This document shows positions 1 to 11,020 of a stretch of 64,000 nt of DNA, one piece after another. A program made the position numbers and the translations under genes. The notes under the pieces are model-generated. The model saw only the letters and a program-made list of their open reading frames with translations, did no database searches and had not been told where the DNA came from. Positions within the stretch are counted from its first letter, which is position 1; each line of letters opens with the position of its first letter. Origin of the DNA: Dipteronia dyeriana (taxonomy: Eukaryota; Streptophyta; Magnoliopsida; Sapindales; Sapindaceae); NCBI GenBank assembly GCA_032871835.1, contig CM065297.1, positions 36,209,098 through 36,273,097 of the forward strand. Direction: 5' to 3'.

Positions 1-1175
1 TGTTCAAGAGTTACTATTGAATGTTCAACAACTTCTGTAATGAAATGATGCCTAATGTCTATATGCTTTGTGCGTGAGTTTTGAACCGGATTTTTAGAGA
101 TGTTAATGGCACTCATATATTCACAATAGAGAGTCATTTTACCTTGATTTATCTCATAATCCTTAAGAATTTGTTTCATCCATAGAAGTTGTGTGCAAGC
201 ACTTCCGACCGCAATGTACTCTGCTTCGGATGATGAAAGAGAGACGGAATTTTGTTTCTTGCTTAGCCAAGAAATCAAATTATTCCCCAAGTAAAAGCAA
301 CCACCCGATGTGCTTTTACGATCATCAATGTTTCCTGCCCAATCCGCATCACAATAGCTAACAAGAATATCATTAGTATCAAAGGAATAGAATAAACCAA
401 GATTATGTGTTCCTTTTATATACCTAATGATTCTTTTAACGACTTTCAAGTGAGATTATTTTGGATTAGCTTGAAACCTAGCACCCAAACCTACACTAAA
501 ACAAATATCCGGCCTACTTGCCGTTAGGTAGAGAAGGCTAACTATCATGCTCCTATAGAGACTTTGATCAACATTTTTTCCAATTTCATCTTTGTCAAGT
601 TTTAATGTTGTACTCATAGGTGTTTCAAATTCTTTTCCATTTTTAAGGCCAAATTTCTTAACAAGATTTCTAGCATACTTAGATTGTGACAACATGATAC
701 CATTGCTAGATTGTTTCACTTGCATGCCTAGAAAGTAATTGAGTTCACCTACCATACTCATTTCAAATTCTCTTGACATCGCATTCACAAAATCATCAAC
801 CTTGGTTTTACATGTAGACCCAAACACTATATCATCAACATATATTTGTGCAACAAAAATGTCATTGTTATAATGCTTGACAAATAATGTTCTATCAATA
901 CCACATCTCATATATTGGTTGTCAATAAGATATTTAGTCAACCTATCATACCAAGCTATAGGAGCTTGCTTAAGGCCATAAAGATCCTTTTTCAACTTAA
1001 ACACATGCTTAAGGCCATAAAGATCCTTGTTCAACATACACTTCTTCTTGAAGGTATCCATTGAGAAAAGCACTTTTGACATCCATTTGAAACAATTTAA
1101 ATTTTTTAAGACATGCAATGGACAACAAAAGCCTAATGGACTCAAGACATGCAACTGGTGTAAAAGTCTCATCAA
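1..1175 (-). pseudogene. SIRE pol: reverse transcriptase palm/thumb and RNase H (partial)
   Basis: Translates on the minus strand to the C-terminal half of a copia reverse transcriptase followed by RNase H. The catalytic YVDD box is intact (IYVDDIVFGST, around 830-860), followed by MVGELNYFLGMQV and the SRPDICFSVG block. One stop near 453-455 separates this from the RNase H region, which shows YCDADWAG, DRKSTSGG and SSSEAEY and a late block reading LYCEYMSAI where relatives have LYCDNMSAI, so the third acidic residue is Glu instead of Asp. The frame runs off the window at base 1. The start joins the upstream reverse transcriptase part through a frameshift near 1010-1045. Pseudogene, because of the stop, the shift and the altered active site. 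Confidence 0.8.
969..1046 (-). repeat. Direct duplication of about 39 bp inside the reverse transcriptase
   Basis: Two near-identical units, about 969-1007 and 1008-1046, each contain cttaaggccataaagatcct. In protein terms the conserved DLYGLK block occurs twice. The neighbouring coding stretch that should carry the usual PPGF region is missing, so the duplication sits at a small deletion/frameshift and splits the polymerase into two frames. Confidence 0.75.
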
Positions 1176-1482
1176 AGTCTACACCCATAACTTGAGTGTA
1201 TCCTTGAGCCAGTAGTCTTGCTTTATTTCTCACAATCTTGCCACATTCATCGGTCTTATTTCTAAACACCCATTTTGTACCAATCACATTGATATCTTTT
1301 GGTCTAGGAACTAATGACCACACTTCATTCCTCTTAAATTGATTTAGTTCTTCTTGCATGGCATTAACCCAATATTCATCAATAATTGCTTCATTAATAT
1401 TCTTGGGCTCAATTTGAGAAGTGTAGCAAGCATATGAAATTTGGTTAGCTAGTTGCCTTCTAGTTCTAACCCCTTCATTCAA
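1009..1482 (-). pseudogene. SIRE pol: N-terminal reverse transcriptase
   Basis: A 157-residue minus-strand reading frame with the copia reverse transcriptase start (WVNAMQEELNQFKRNEVWSL), the fingers motif GTKWVFRNK, the block RLLAQGYTQ and the catalytic-Asp block FQMDVKSAFLNG. It ends at EVYVEQ and then leaves frame at the duplicated segment around 1008-1046, so the YVDD half is in another frame. The linker upstream (about 1483-1500) holds stops between it and the integrase. It is one domain of the SIRE polyprotein, not an independent gene. Confidence 0.8.
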
Positions 1483-1500
1483 ATCACCTATGATGTCTTG

Positions 1501-2463
1501 TTAGTAATGCATGTTTCTAAGTCTAGAATTAGAATTTTCAACATCTTTTTGGTCATCATTCAAACCATTTTCTAACTCTTGACTTTCTTCTATAGCAACA
1601 CTACCATTATCATCATTATAACTAGATTCACTTTCATCACAACTAGTCACATCAATAGGTGCTTTAGTGTCATTCAACAAATGTTCTTTAGGTTTATTGA
1701 CACCATGATTATCACACAAATCAAGTATGCTAAGATCATCTATTTTCACATTAATAGATTCCATAATAGTCTTAGTTTTCAAGTTGAACACTCTATATGC
1801 ATGACTATTATTAGCATACCCAAGAAAGAGACCAATATCACTTTTAGCATCAAACTTTCCTAAGGGATCTCTATCATTTAAAATAAAACACTTACTCCCA
1901 AAAGTGTGGAAGTAACTCACATTGGGCTTCTTGCCTTTCCAAAGTTCACAGGAGGTTTGCTTTGTGCCGGGCCTTCTAAAAACTCTATTAGTGACATAGC
2001 ATGCGGTATTGACCGCTTCGGCCCAAAGATTTCTAGGGACTTTCTTGCTATTGAGCATGACCATAGCCATCTCTTGCAAGACACGATTCTTCCTCTCAAC
2101 AATACCATTTTGTTGAGGAGTTCTAAGAGCCGAGAACTCATGTAAAATCCCATAATCATCACAAAACTCACTAAATCTAGCATTTTCAAATTCACTCCCA
2201 TGATCACTCCTAATGCTACATATTTTCTTAATTTCAAGACCATTTTCATTTTGAACTTGATTACAAAATTTCTTAAAGTAACCAAAAGTTTCGGTCACAA
2301 CCCTAAGAAAATATACCCAAGCAAACCGAGAAAAATCATCAACACATACAAAAATGTATTTCTTGCCATTTATGCTTTCGGTTTGAATTGGTCCCATTAG
2401 GTCCATATGCACAAGTTCTAAGGGCTTCTTGGTAGTAAAATTAGTGTTCTTTTTATGAGACAC
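1501..2463 (-). pseudogene. SIRE pol: integrase core and C-terminal region
   Basis: The longest open stretch of the element (320 residues). It contains the retroviral-type DDE integrase core: D21 in VHMDLMGP, D87 in IRSDHGSEF and E123 in NGIVERKN, each in the expected copia context. After the core come KCFILNDRDPLGKFDAKSD and LFLGYANNSHAYRVFN, the copia GKFD/GY block, and then an acidic, Ser/Asn-rich linker to reverse transcriptase. The three catalytic residues are intact. The zinc-binding N-terminal part is in the degenerate stretch just upstream (2464-2932), and two stops follow the last codons, so it can be expressed only as a fragment. Confidence 0.85.
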
Positions 2464-2932
2464 TTTTGTTTATTTACCTAATTGACAAGGTTCACAAACA
2501 CCATCAAGCTTTTAACAAGACTAGGAAGACTTTTAACAATGTCATATTTCTCAAGCTTCTTAAAATGTTTATAATTCATGTGGCCCAATATTTCATGCCA
2601 TAATTCAAGCTTGTTGCACTCATGTGCCATATTACATGTTAGTGGATCAACTTCTAAACAATAGCAATTGTCCGAAGACTTTTGACTTTCAAAACAATTT
2701 TGCCCTTTTTATCAATTATCGTGCACACATCCTTGTTAAAGCTAACTTCTTTAAAAATTTCACACAAGTGAGTGACGCTTATTAAATTAGCTTGTAGACC
2801 ATCTACATGCAAGGTGTCGCGAAGTTTAGGCAATCCAGGAATACAAATTGTTCCCTTGCCTAGAACTTACTTTTTGGTGCCATCACCAAATGTAACCCAT
2901 CCACCATCATTCATAACAAGATTCTTAAAGAA
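2464..2932 (-). pseudogene. SIRE pol: degenerate protease-integrase junction (GAG-pre-integrase region)
   Basis: On the minus strand this links the protease frame to the integrase core. Recognisable pieces are GWVTFGDGTKK, LGKGTICIPGLPKLRDTL, LQANLISVTHLC and, close to the integrase, VCEPCQLGK, the second Cys pair of the HHCC zinc region. The middle part (about 2540-2650) is full of stops and shifts, so the His pair cannot be read in frame. It is the decayed part of one continuous polyprotein, with no separate gene. Confidence 0.6.
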
Positions 2933-3913
2933 TTACTTGTTACCGGTCATATTCCTTGAGCAACCGCTATCTAGGTACCAATAATAGGATGAATTAGCTC
3001 TTAAAGCATATTGTGCAACCAAACATTGTGTTGTGTTTTTCTTGACCCAAACTTTCTTGACAAGTTTCTCATTCCTACTTTTATTAACATGCTTTGACTT
3101 GTTTTTAGGCACATTGACTCCATTAGTCACATTTTCAAACAAATCAAACGAAGCATTATCAACTTTCTTATGTATAGTAGAACGAGGCACAACACAAGAT
3201 TTAACAAACAAATCATCAACACATTTATTCTCAACATGCTTTTCCAAGGTCTTCCTAGGTCTAATTCTAGATCCATACATGGATGATTGCCTAGGACCAT
3301 TCAAAGACATATCATGCAAATCATTGGCAATTATACATTTATGAATGTATTCATAACATCTAGGTCTTATGTGTCCTACCATGTTGCAATAATGACAAAT
3401 AGGTATGAATTTGAGAAGTTTACCATTTGATTGAGCATTGAACTCATTTTGCCTTCTCACATTTTTACCTCTTTGGCGTGCAACACTAGATGTCTTGCCT
3501 TTTGCATTTGATGATGATGTAGCTTGTCTTTGGCATTGTTGAGTCTTTTCTTTGACTTTCATTGTTGATGTTGAGGCACCTCCGATAGCTTTCATGGCTT
3601 TACCGTTAGAGAGTGTACCTACACTTAAATTGCTACAAGCGTTGATAAAAGTAGAATTGTTAGATGAAGGAGTTGATTTTTCATTAACATATCCTAAACC
3701 TCTTTTGTAGTTTGAAGGCTTTCCAACCTTAATGAGAGCTTTCACTTTGTTAGAGCTAGAAAACATCTTGTTAATCATCTCTTTAGTCTCATTAAGTTTG
3801 TCATTAAGCACCTTCTCTTGATTCTCATGCTCAATTAATTTTGCTCTAAGCACATTTTCAATTCTCTTAGCACGATCAAGAGATTCATCTCTTTGCTCAA
3901 TTTCATGCTTCAA
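2933..3913 (-). pseudogene. SIRE gag C-terminal half with zinc knuckle and protease
   Basis: 326 open residues. The N-terminal 50 or so are highly charged and helix-like (RAKRIENVLRAKLIEHENQ), as in SIRE Gag coiled coils. A basic Ser/Lys-rich stretch follows, then a nucleocapsid zinc knuckle CHYCNMVGHIRPRC (CX2CX4HX4C). The C-terminus carries the aspartic protease start YWYLDSGCSRNMTG; the catalytic D-S-G triad is intact. A stop follows directly after the protease start and separates it from the integrase. A stop near 3914-3940 also separates it from the first Gag part. Confidence 0.8.
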
Positions 3914-3940
3914 AATACTTAATCTATCATTGCTATCAAT

Positions 3941-4174
3941 CTAATTTTTCTCAAGATTAAGAATTTTGTCAGTTAGATCAATAACACATTTTGAGCTACA
4001 ATCATGATTTTCTAACTTCTTAGTGAGAGACTTATTGATCTTAGAGATCATTTCATTTTCTTGAATAAGATCTTTGATCTTTTGATCATCTAAGTCAATA
4101 GACTCACCTTCAACAAAAGAAGCCACAAAAGAATACATTTCTTTAATCATGATGAAACAAAATAAAGATAACAA
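3941..4174 (-). pseudogene. SIRE gag, N-terminal coiled-coil fragment
   Basis: 77 residues rich in Glu, Lys, Ile and Leu with a heptad-like pattern (IKDLIQENEMISKINKSLTKKLE), immediately upstream of and almost in line with the next Gag part. SIRE Gag proteins usually start with a longer structural domain. Little of that domain is present between 4174 and the primer binding site, so this copy probably has a shortened Gag. The in-frame Met at the start is a guess, since no Gag N-terminus is recognisable. Confidence 0.5.
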
Positions 4175-4211
4175 ACACTACAAAGAAGATCTATCTAAGT
4201 GCGTCTAGACA

Positions 4212-4226
4212 CCGACTTTGATACCA
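4212..4226 (-). other. SIRE primer binding site (initiator tRNA-Met)
   Basis: On the minus strand it reads TGGTATCAAAGTCGG, matching the 3' end of plant initiator tRNA-Met (TGGTATCAGAGC) with mismatches at its inner end. It is two bases from the proposed LTR edge, the same spacing as in the A and D elements of this window. Confidence 0.75.
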
Positions 4227-4228
4227 AT

Positions 4229-6254
4229 TGAAATTCCCTTTATCTTTGTAGTGAAATATGCCTAGAGGGGGTGAATAGGTATATGCTCCAATTTTTATCT
4301 TCTTTTTAAAACGATGCAATTCTAAATGCATAATGAAAATTGCAAACAAAGACACGATATTTACGTTGTAAAACCTCCAAAGAGGAAACATCAACGGGTT
4401 GATTCCACAACCACCGGTAAAAGCAAATCCACTATTTCAAATAGAGTTACACACTCAAGCAATCACACATGCTCTACAAGCTTTCACTCTCACTCTATCT
4501 TGAACCTAGTGATCTACTAAGCCGACTTCCTATCCAAGACTCCATGTCTCTAGGAAGATTTCTTGCTCACCTATCCGGATCCTCCCCACCAAGGGCAAGA
4601 CTTCTTGCTTGACTATCCAAGGCTTCACACCTCTAGCCAAATACTTCCTTGATTGACAATCCAAGGCTTCACACCTCTTGCAAAGACTTCCTTGCTCAAC
4701 AATCCAAGGTTTCACACCTCTTGTCAAGACTTCCACTTGCTTAGCTATCCAAGTCTTCCCGACTCTATCTAAGACTTACAAATGCTTACATCAAAGAATC
4801 ACTCTAAGATATGAGACTTTCTACCTCTTCACAAGGCATCTAAGTGATCATGAATGCAAATCGCAAACAAGCACTCAACATAGAAAATGATGATCAACAA
4901 ATTCTATGGACATGCAACTAGATGACTAGATTATGCTTTCAAAGATCAATCACGAATGCATCTGGAAAATTTAAGCATGTTATCAACTAAGAACCAAATC
5001 AATGAAATGAATATACCAATTGATGTAGATCTAGTTCTTAGAAAATGAAATTAAATTTAGAAATAGTCAATCAAGCAAAAGAACAAAAGATTTCTAGAAA
5101 CAATTTCATGTTTATCAAGTTTAGCACAAATCATTCAATATATCACAAATCTAGCTAAACTTGAACATCAAATCAAAAAACCACAAAATGATATCAAAAT
5201 CATCCTGGTCATGCTTCTTAATCAAATAACATCAATCAATAAGAAGATCTAAGAAGAAAACTAAGAAGAAGATGATTTTACCAACAAGGATGCAATCACG
5301 AACTGAAGATCAGATCACAAGGAATAATGTAGACATCCTTTGGTTCTGGAAATGCTTGGGGTTTGTATAACTCTTCAAGACACTCGAAATCGGTTTTTTA
5401 ATCAAGTGATTCGGAGTAGAAATGAAAAAGTTATCACAAAAACAAAAATCAAAATGTTGAGAGAAAAATTCTGCAACTGTTCTTCAATTTCTCAACTTGT
5501 TTTTATCTTTTGAAATGAGAGGGAATGAGAGGTTTTAAAGAGTGAAAAGACCAAATGACCAAAACACCCTTCTTCCTTAGTGTCTCCCCAAGATGGTGCA
5601 TGGGCATCTCGGGGCAGAACACTCTTGGGGCCTAGATGGCCACGCGCCATCTCGGGTTGGTGCATGGTGATGGCTTAAGCCATCGCATCTCACCCCTTGT
5701 GCTCTCCTCGCGTTCTTCAACCGTTCTTTGGCCTCCAAACTCCGAATTTGAATCCTTTTAAAGATTACGAACTGGGACTCCCTCATGGACATGGAAATAT
5801 AAGATAATCTACCTAGAAAAAAAGAATTCAACTCGATATACAAAGCCGAAGACAATGTATGCAACATGAGTTGAAAGTGTAGTATCTTTTGACTTAGAAC
5901 TCGAAATCAATAGTATGAGTAACCGAAATGACCGGAACTCAATCATGAACAATCTAAGACTAAAATCAAGTTCAAGATCCATGTTATACAAACATATAAA
6001 CAAACAAACACATTTCACACAAGAATGCAAACTACATAGAGATAGTCTTCAATCATGCATTTTCCAAAACATGCTACTTTCATACCAATGCATGAGCATT
6101 AAACTTCAAGTGTGTGTGAATATGTTATACCAAATGATGTGCTACGATGCAGGGATACAAATGTATGAATTGTGTTAGTGTGCGCATTTAAAGATGCACA
6201 ACTAAGCAGGGACACATATGAATGAATTGTATGTGTATGCTCCTACGCCTTGCA
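4229..6254 (-). repeat. SIRE 5' LTR
   Basis: Starts, on the plus strand, with TGAAATTCCC two bases after the primer binding site. It includes the SIRE-type segment cctagagggggtgaatagg (4260-4280), a minisatellite (about 4540-4780), a long AT-rich stretch and a GC-richer block (5580-5760). A second copy of its first 1.2 kb lies at 62737-64000. The far end is not defined by sequence: the last SIRE-like bases are near 6254, after two imperfect copies of a gcaggga(t/c)aca unit. A TTTAAAA box near 5530 on the minus strand is a possible promoter. Apart from LTR sequence I see no gene in 4250-6250. Confidence 0.65.
4540..4780. repeat. Minisatellite in SIRE LTR, units of about 43-51 bp
   Basis: Four to five imperfect units built on atccaaggcttcacacctct followed by a gcaaagacttccttgctcaa-like half. 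The same array in a shifted version is in the other SIRE LTR at about 63130-63340. The open reading frames over it are repeats of the unit and have no meaning as proteins. Confidence 0.7.
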
Positions 6255-6286
6255 AGAGGAAGAAGAGTCTCGATACCTTAGCATCC

Positions 6287-7800
6287 AAGATGTTGATTGT
6301 CGCCGTTGGCAAAAGGCAATGCAATCCGAAATTGAATCTATGTTCAAAAACAAAGTTTGGTCTCTTGTAGACTTGCCTAAAGGGATAAAACCCATCGGGT
6401 ACAAATGGGTATACAAGAGGAAAAGAGAAATGGATGGTAAGGTGGAAACCTTTAAAGCTAGATTGGTAGCTAAAGGTTATGCACAGAAGGAAGGTATCGA
6501 TTATGAAGAAACCTTTTCTCCTATGGCCATGCTTAAATCCATTAGGATACTCTTATCCATTGCGACATCTCTAGACCTAGAGATTTGGCAACTGGACATC
6601 AAGACAGCTTTCCTTAATGGAAGTCTTGACGAAAGCATCTATATGATGCAACCAAAAGGATTCATTGGAAATAGTCAAGAGGAAAGGGTATACAAGTTGC
6701 AAAGATCCATATATGGATTAAAGCAAGCTTCCAGATCCTGGAACATAAGGTTCGATCAAGCTGTAAAAGGTTTTGGATTTATTCAAAACCTTGATGAACC
6801 TTGTGTATACAAAAGGATTAAAGGTGACAAGCTGGTTTTCCTAGTTCTTTACGTTTATGATATACTACTCATCGGAAATGATTTAGGTGTATTGACATCA
6901 ATAAAATAATGGTTAGCAAAACAATTTGATATGAAGGACTTAGGAGAAACAAGTTATATTCTTGGTATCCAAGTCATAAGGGATAGAAAGAATAGAATGA
7001 TTGCATTATCCCAAGCTTCATACATAGATAAAATCTTGTCTAGGTTTTCCATGCAAGATTCCAAAAAAGGTATGTTACCTTTCAGACATGGAATCAAACT
7101 TTCTAAGGAACAAGTTCCTAAGAGTGAGCATGAAGAGCAATTCATGAGTAAGGTTCCATATGCATCGGCAGTTGGAAGTCTCAAGTATGCAATGCTCTGC
7201 ACTAGACCAGATATTTGTTTTGTTGTGGGCATAGTTAGCAGGTTTCAATCGAAGCCTGGTTCTGATCACTGGACGACAGTCAAGCATATTTTCAAGTATC
7301 TTAGTAGAACGAGAGATTATATACTTGTATACTCTGGAGGGGATTTAATTCCCGTTGGGTATACAGATTCTGATTTTCAGTCAGATTCTGACTCCAAGAG
7401 ATCAACATCAGGATCTGTGTTTACTATTGGAGAAGGGGCAGTCATATGGAGGAGTATCAAGAAATCTTGTATTGCCGATTCCAACATGGAAGCTGAGTAT
7501 GTAGCCACATGATAGGCTGCTAAAGAGGCTATCTGGCTCCGCCAATTCCTAATTGACTTGGAAGTGGTTTCTGATGCGAAAAAATAGATCACTATCTATT
7601 GTGACAATAATGGAGCAGTGGCTAATTTGAGAGAACCAATAAGTCAGAAGAGAGGGAAACACATTAAAAGAAAGGATCACCATTTAAGGGAAATTGTGCA
7701 TAGGGGTGACGTGACGATTACTAAGATCGCGTAAGCAGAAAATCTAACGGATCCCTTTACAAAGGCTTTTCCTCAAAAGAGTTTTATGGGCATCTAGAGA
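6287..7800 (+). pseudogene. A-family pol: reverse transcriptase and RNase H (duplicate copy)
   Basis: Copia reverse transcriptase beginning abruptly at QDVDCRRWQKAMQ, with GYKWVYKRK, RLVAKGYAQKEG, WQLDIKTAFLNG and YGLKQASRSW. The catalytic box reads YVYD instead of YVDD (about 6850-6862), so the second metal-binding Asp is lost; the sister copy at 46.7 kb keeps YVDD. A stop at 6907-6909 is shared with the sister copy. After it come MKDLGETSYILGIQ, SRPDIC-type CTRPDICFVVG and the RNase H blocks GYTDSDF, KRSTSGSVF, MEAEYVAT and IYCDNNGAVAN, with further stops near 7512, 7587 and 7731. The first residues before 6287 come from foreign DNA fused at the breakpoint. Confidence 0.85.
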
Positions 7801-7848
7801 ACATGGGGATGAGAGATATGACACATTTGCTATAGAGCAAGTGGGAGG

Positions 7849-10274
7849 TAGTTAGGATTATGCTCGATAGCAAGAGTGTAATATTGTAATTAACAATCTT
7901 TTCATATGAATAAAGTGATTTCTAGTTTAACAAATCTTATAGCATTTATAGTTTAATTATTATAATTGTCAAAAGTAAATAATCATAAGGTCAAACAACT
8001 ATGAGAAAAGAAGAATTGTTCATACATTTAGATATGTATGAGGTAGACACAATTCTTTAGTTAGTCTTGAATAATATTCACAACTTAAGATAAAAGGTTG
8101 GGCGCCTTTATCTTGTCAAAGTTGTAGATTCTTTTGCTATCATTTGAGTGGGATCAAATGTTTTATGATGAGTCTAAAATCATCAAAGTGTGGTGTCTTT
8201 TGGCAAAAGAATCTAGTGTACTGGGTGCATTGAATAGGATCAAAATGAGATACTTTATCTAGAACAGTCAATGGATAAAAGTTTTCATTTGAAGACAATC
8301 AGAGAGTCTATCTCAATCCTGAGATAAATGATGGACTTATGGTTGCAAGTATTATCTTTTGAGCTATCAATTAGTATGATTTTATAGAATAGTTTATCAT
8401 CGATTGTTTGGTAGTATTCATTTGTTAATCGATAGAGGACTTCATTTATAGATATGGACATCGTGGCTCTATTTATTGAATGACAGTAGAATACAATCAT
8501 ATGGATGCTTTGAGGTATTGGATATTAAATCTTAACGTTAAGTTTTCAATAGTGTCTATTGAAACATGGCTTCTGGATAAGTCAAAATATCCAAGTTTAA
8601 AATGTGGTCATATGAGTAAATATGGTAACTTGGAGAGCTATAGACGGTCTATGAGCTCTTGGCGATTACTGGTATTCTTCACGAGGATACACTTTCTCCA
8701 ATAAGGTTGTATAGGGTATGAGTGAGTAACACCAACTTATTATATCTTTATTTAAGAGTTCAATTTTAGTTCTTTAGTGGAATGAACTAAAATTAAATAG
8801 ATCGGACCTAAGTGAATCATTTGTTGATTGTGATTGGGTTATGTCTATTGGAGCTTAAATTTAGATAGCCCGCCAAGATCCCCAATCCACACGAACTTGC
8901 ATGGATCACTTGATATATTCTACCGGACCAATTTAGGGGTCCATCTAGAATTGTATTAAGGCATGTGAACTTGTTTCTTTTTGTAAGAATAGGTCTAGTA
9001 CACATGTGGACTTTTTTATTAAGGTCCAATGGATTTAATAAATTAAGAAATATAATATATGGCCCTTATATTTGGTATGGGCGGCAAAGGCTATTGTGAA
9101 TAGCTTAAATATATTGTTTTTATTTTATTATTTTATTAAATGGAAATTAATTAATTTGTTGATTAATTAATTATTTAATTAAAAGTCAAAATCTTTATCC
9201 TAGTAGAAGATGATCTCCTAAAATTATACTATTGTTGGTAGTATAATTAATGTTAAAGACTATATTTGATAAGTAGATAAATAAAATGAATTATTTATCT
9301 AATCAAATTAGTAAGTCTTTAATATGGTTACAAATACACTATTGAGTTGGATTAGGAGTCTTGGTGGAGGATAGAATTCCTTTTTGAAAAGGATTCATAA
9401 CAACCAAGTAAATCTACCTAAGGTAACGGTTCTTAACTACCAAGTAAATCCTTCTTAGGAAAAGAACTAAATCTCCCAATTATATTAAGTGAAATTTCGG
9501 CCAGCTATGTATAAATATGAGGAGGATAGAATTCCTTTTAAAAAAAAGATTCTTAACTACCAAATAAATCCACCTAAGGAAAGGATTCTTGACAACTAAG
9601 TAAATCCTTCTTATGAGAGGACTTATGACCCTATATATAGGTTTGGAAGTTTCGGTCAGCTCTAAGGTTTTTTATGAGAGGAAGTTCGGCCATGCTAAGC
9701 AATTTTCAAGAAGAGAATTTGTCCTAGCAAGAGAGAATTTTGAGGGAGAAAAATTTATTTTTTACTCTGGACAAAATTTGACTAACTCATAGAGATAGTG
9801 TGAATTCGGCCAAGAAGAGAGAAAAAGAGAACGTTTTTGTTTTCGATAGTACACTAGTATCCTTTACATCAAAAGGGTTTTGTGTACAACATTGAATCAA
9901 GGTTCACGCGAGTTTCAATCAAATTGATTGATAATTCAAAAGTGACCGGACGTTCTTGGTTTTTCTCTTGGAGGATTATTGTAACTAACTAGAAGAAGGT
10001 TTTGTTTGTTTTCATCCTTAAGTATACAATTTAAAGATAGGGAGTCTACACTCCTAGGTGATTCACGTTCGTGATTGGATTAGAAGATCTTGTGGATTCA
10101 ATTCGACGCTAGTTCAATCGTCACGAAAAAAAAGGTACGATACTTTTTATATATATCAATTAATCTAGGGTTAATGTTCTTGTTATTAAAAGGGATTTTT
10201 TTATATATATACGTAAACCCTAATTTCATTTTTTCTCACGCTTCCGTTGCGTTTTGAACCATTTTTTCCCTTCA
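7849..10274 (+). repeat. A-family LTR (3' LTR of duplicate copy)
   Basis: About 2.43 kb. It follows the polypurine tract aagtgggagg and starts as TAGTTAGGATTATGC, a decayed form of the family start TGTTAGGATTATGC, and ends TTTTTTCCCTTCA. The following ttatc (10275-10279) is the target-site duplication of this insertion into the B LTR, as in the complete copy at 50703. It contains the repeated ggccgaa(a/t)tt motif and four units of a 38-40 bp repeat (about 9380-9620). Small open frames such as the one at 8480-8704 recur in every A LTR in both orientations and are not genes. A tract at about 7985-8520 is unusually divergent from the sister copy. Confidence 0.9.
9631..9640 (+). promoter_or_regulatory. 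Candidate TATA box of A-family LTR
   Basis: CTATATATAG, downstream of the 38-40 bp repeat units in the LTR. The same place in the other A LTRs reads ctatatatag (50056-50065) or ctattataaagg (42609-42620). The position in the LTR fits a U3 promoter. Inferred from motif and place only. Confidence 0.45.
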
Positions 10275-10494
10275 TTATCAATAAAATTGGCTTTGCTAGG
10301 GTTCATCCAATTTCTATTTGATTCGACTTTTTTCAGTGAACTGCTTAGAAAGGCATGGGCTACGGTTAGGTAAATTCTGTTATCTAATTATAGAGAGTCG
10401 ATCGCTCAATTCTGTGAGTGGTTTGACTCAGATCTATCTATCTTTGGGTACAAGTTAGGGTTTTGTTGTTGGATCCCAATCTAGGTCCTCAACA
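10275..10494 (+). repeat. B-family LTR fragment (end of 3' LTR, duplicate copy)
   Basis: Matches the last 220 bp of the chromovirus B 5' LTR (31428-31645), ending aggtcctcaaca, and the fragment 50703-50922. The B target-site duplication aaatc follows at 10495-10499. Its presence beside the A LTR shows that this region copied a pre-existing A-in-B nest. Confidence 0.85.
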
Positions 10495-10499
10495 AAATC

Positions 10500-11020
10500 C
10501 TACACGAGAATTTTGAAACAATGCATTACAGGCTACCTATTCTGGAAAAAAGACCTTGGACAAATTCTTTGTGTTTTGGACTATTAATGAACGCCTAATG
10601 TTCACTTTGATTCTAGTCTAAGGCGATCCTAATCATTTTTTGTTAGGATTAATTAAGATGGATTTAGATTCGTAAATCTAAAAGGATTATTTTTACTATT
10701 TTAATGGCACAAATTTTATTTTATCGAAAACAAATTTATTTACTATTTAAGTCACTTTTACTTATAATTATTAAAGGCTGACCATTCCTTCTCCGGTAAT
10801 CGTCGTTGATGACCGTTTTTTCATTAACAACAGTGGTAGTCACTATCCTTCCATGTTGACTCGGTTTCCACGATGCAAGGCTTCAATGCCAAGTTGCTCG
10901 AGAACCACCCTAGCAACAGACTGCCAAAGTTCCTGGAAAACGTTTGTTTTCAAGAAGTGTGGTTCTAGACCACGTAAGCCAAATCGTGATACCTACTAGA
11001 GAGAAATCGTGGTTAGTATC
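10500..11020. other. Unassigned flank between B and D (duplicate copy)
   Basis: About 0.5 kb with no recognised coding sequence, present three times in the window: here, inverted at 18042-18562, and at 50928-51448. It holds a short palindrome ttagattcgtaaatctaa. The last five bases gtatc (11016-11020) are the target site of element D. A roughly 50-residue minus-strand frame over the 3' half is broken in the inverted copy, which argues against constraint. Confidence 0.7.

Larger units (their letters stand above)
1..6254 (-). mobile_element. SIRE/Maximus-type Ty1/copia retrotransposon, 3' end cut off by window start
   Basis: Minus-strand copia element read from a long LTR (4229 to about 6254), a primer binding site, a coiled-coil gag, protease, integrase, reverse transcriptase and RNase H, in the copia order PR-IN-RT-RH. 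The long gag with a CX2CX4HX4C knuckle, the protease motif YWYLDSGCS and the LTR start with a G run followed by gtgaatagg are typical of the SIRE/Maximus lineage. The distal RNase H end, any envelope-like region and the 3' LTR lie outside the window. The pol frame is broken by several stops and at least one frameshift, so this copy cannot move by itself. The outer LTR edge near 6254 is an estimate; no TSD could be checked. Confidence 0.85.

Noticed and set aside
4530..4890. Protein-coding frames in the SIRE LTR minisatellite
   Set aside because: Residue repeats follow the DNA repeat unit, and frames exist on both strands.
8480..8704. A 70-75 codon frame repeated at 8480, 20357, 29928, 41458 and 48905, with an antisense partner frame
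   Set aside because: It lies inside the A LTR and recurs because the LTR is repeated. It has no domain, and substitutions do not favour synonymous sites by eye. Not a conserved small protein.
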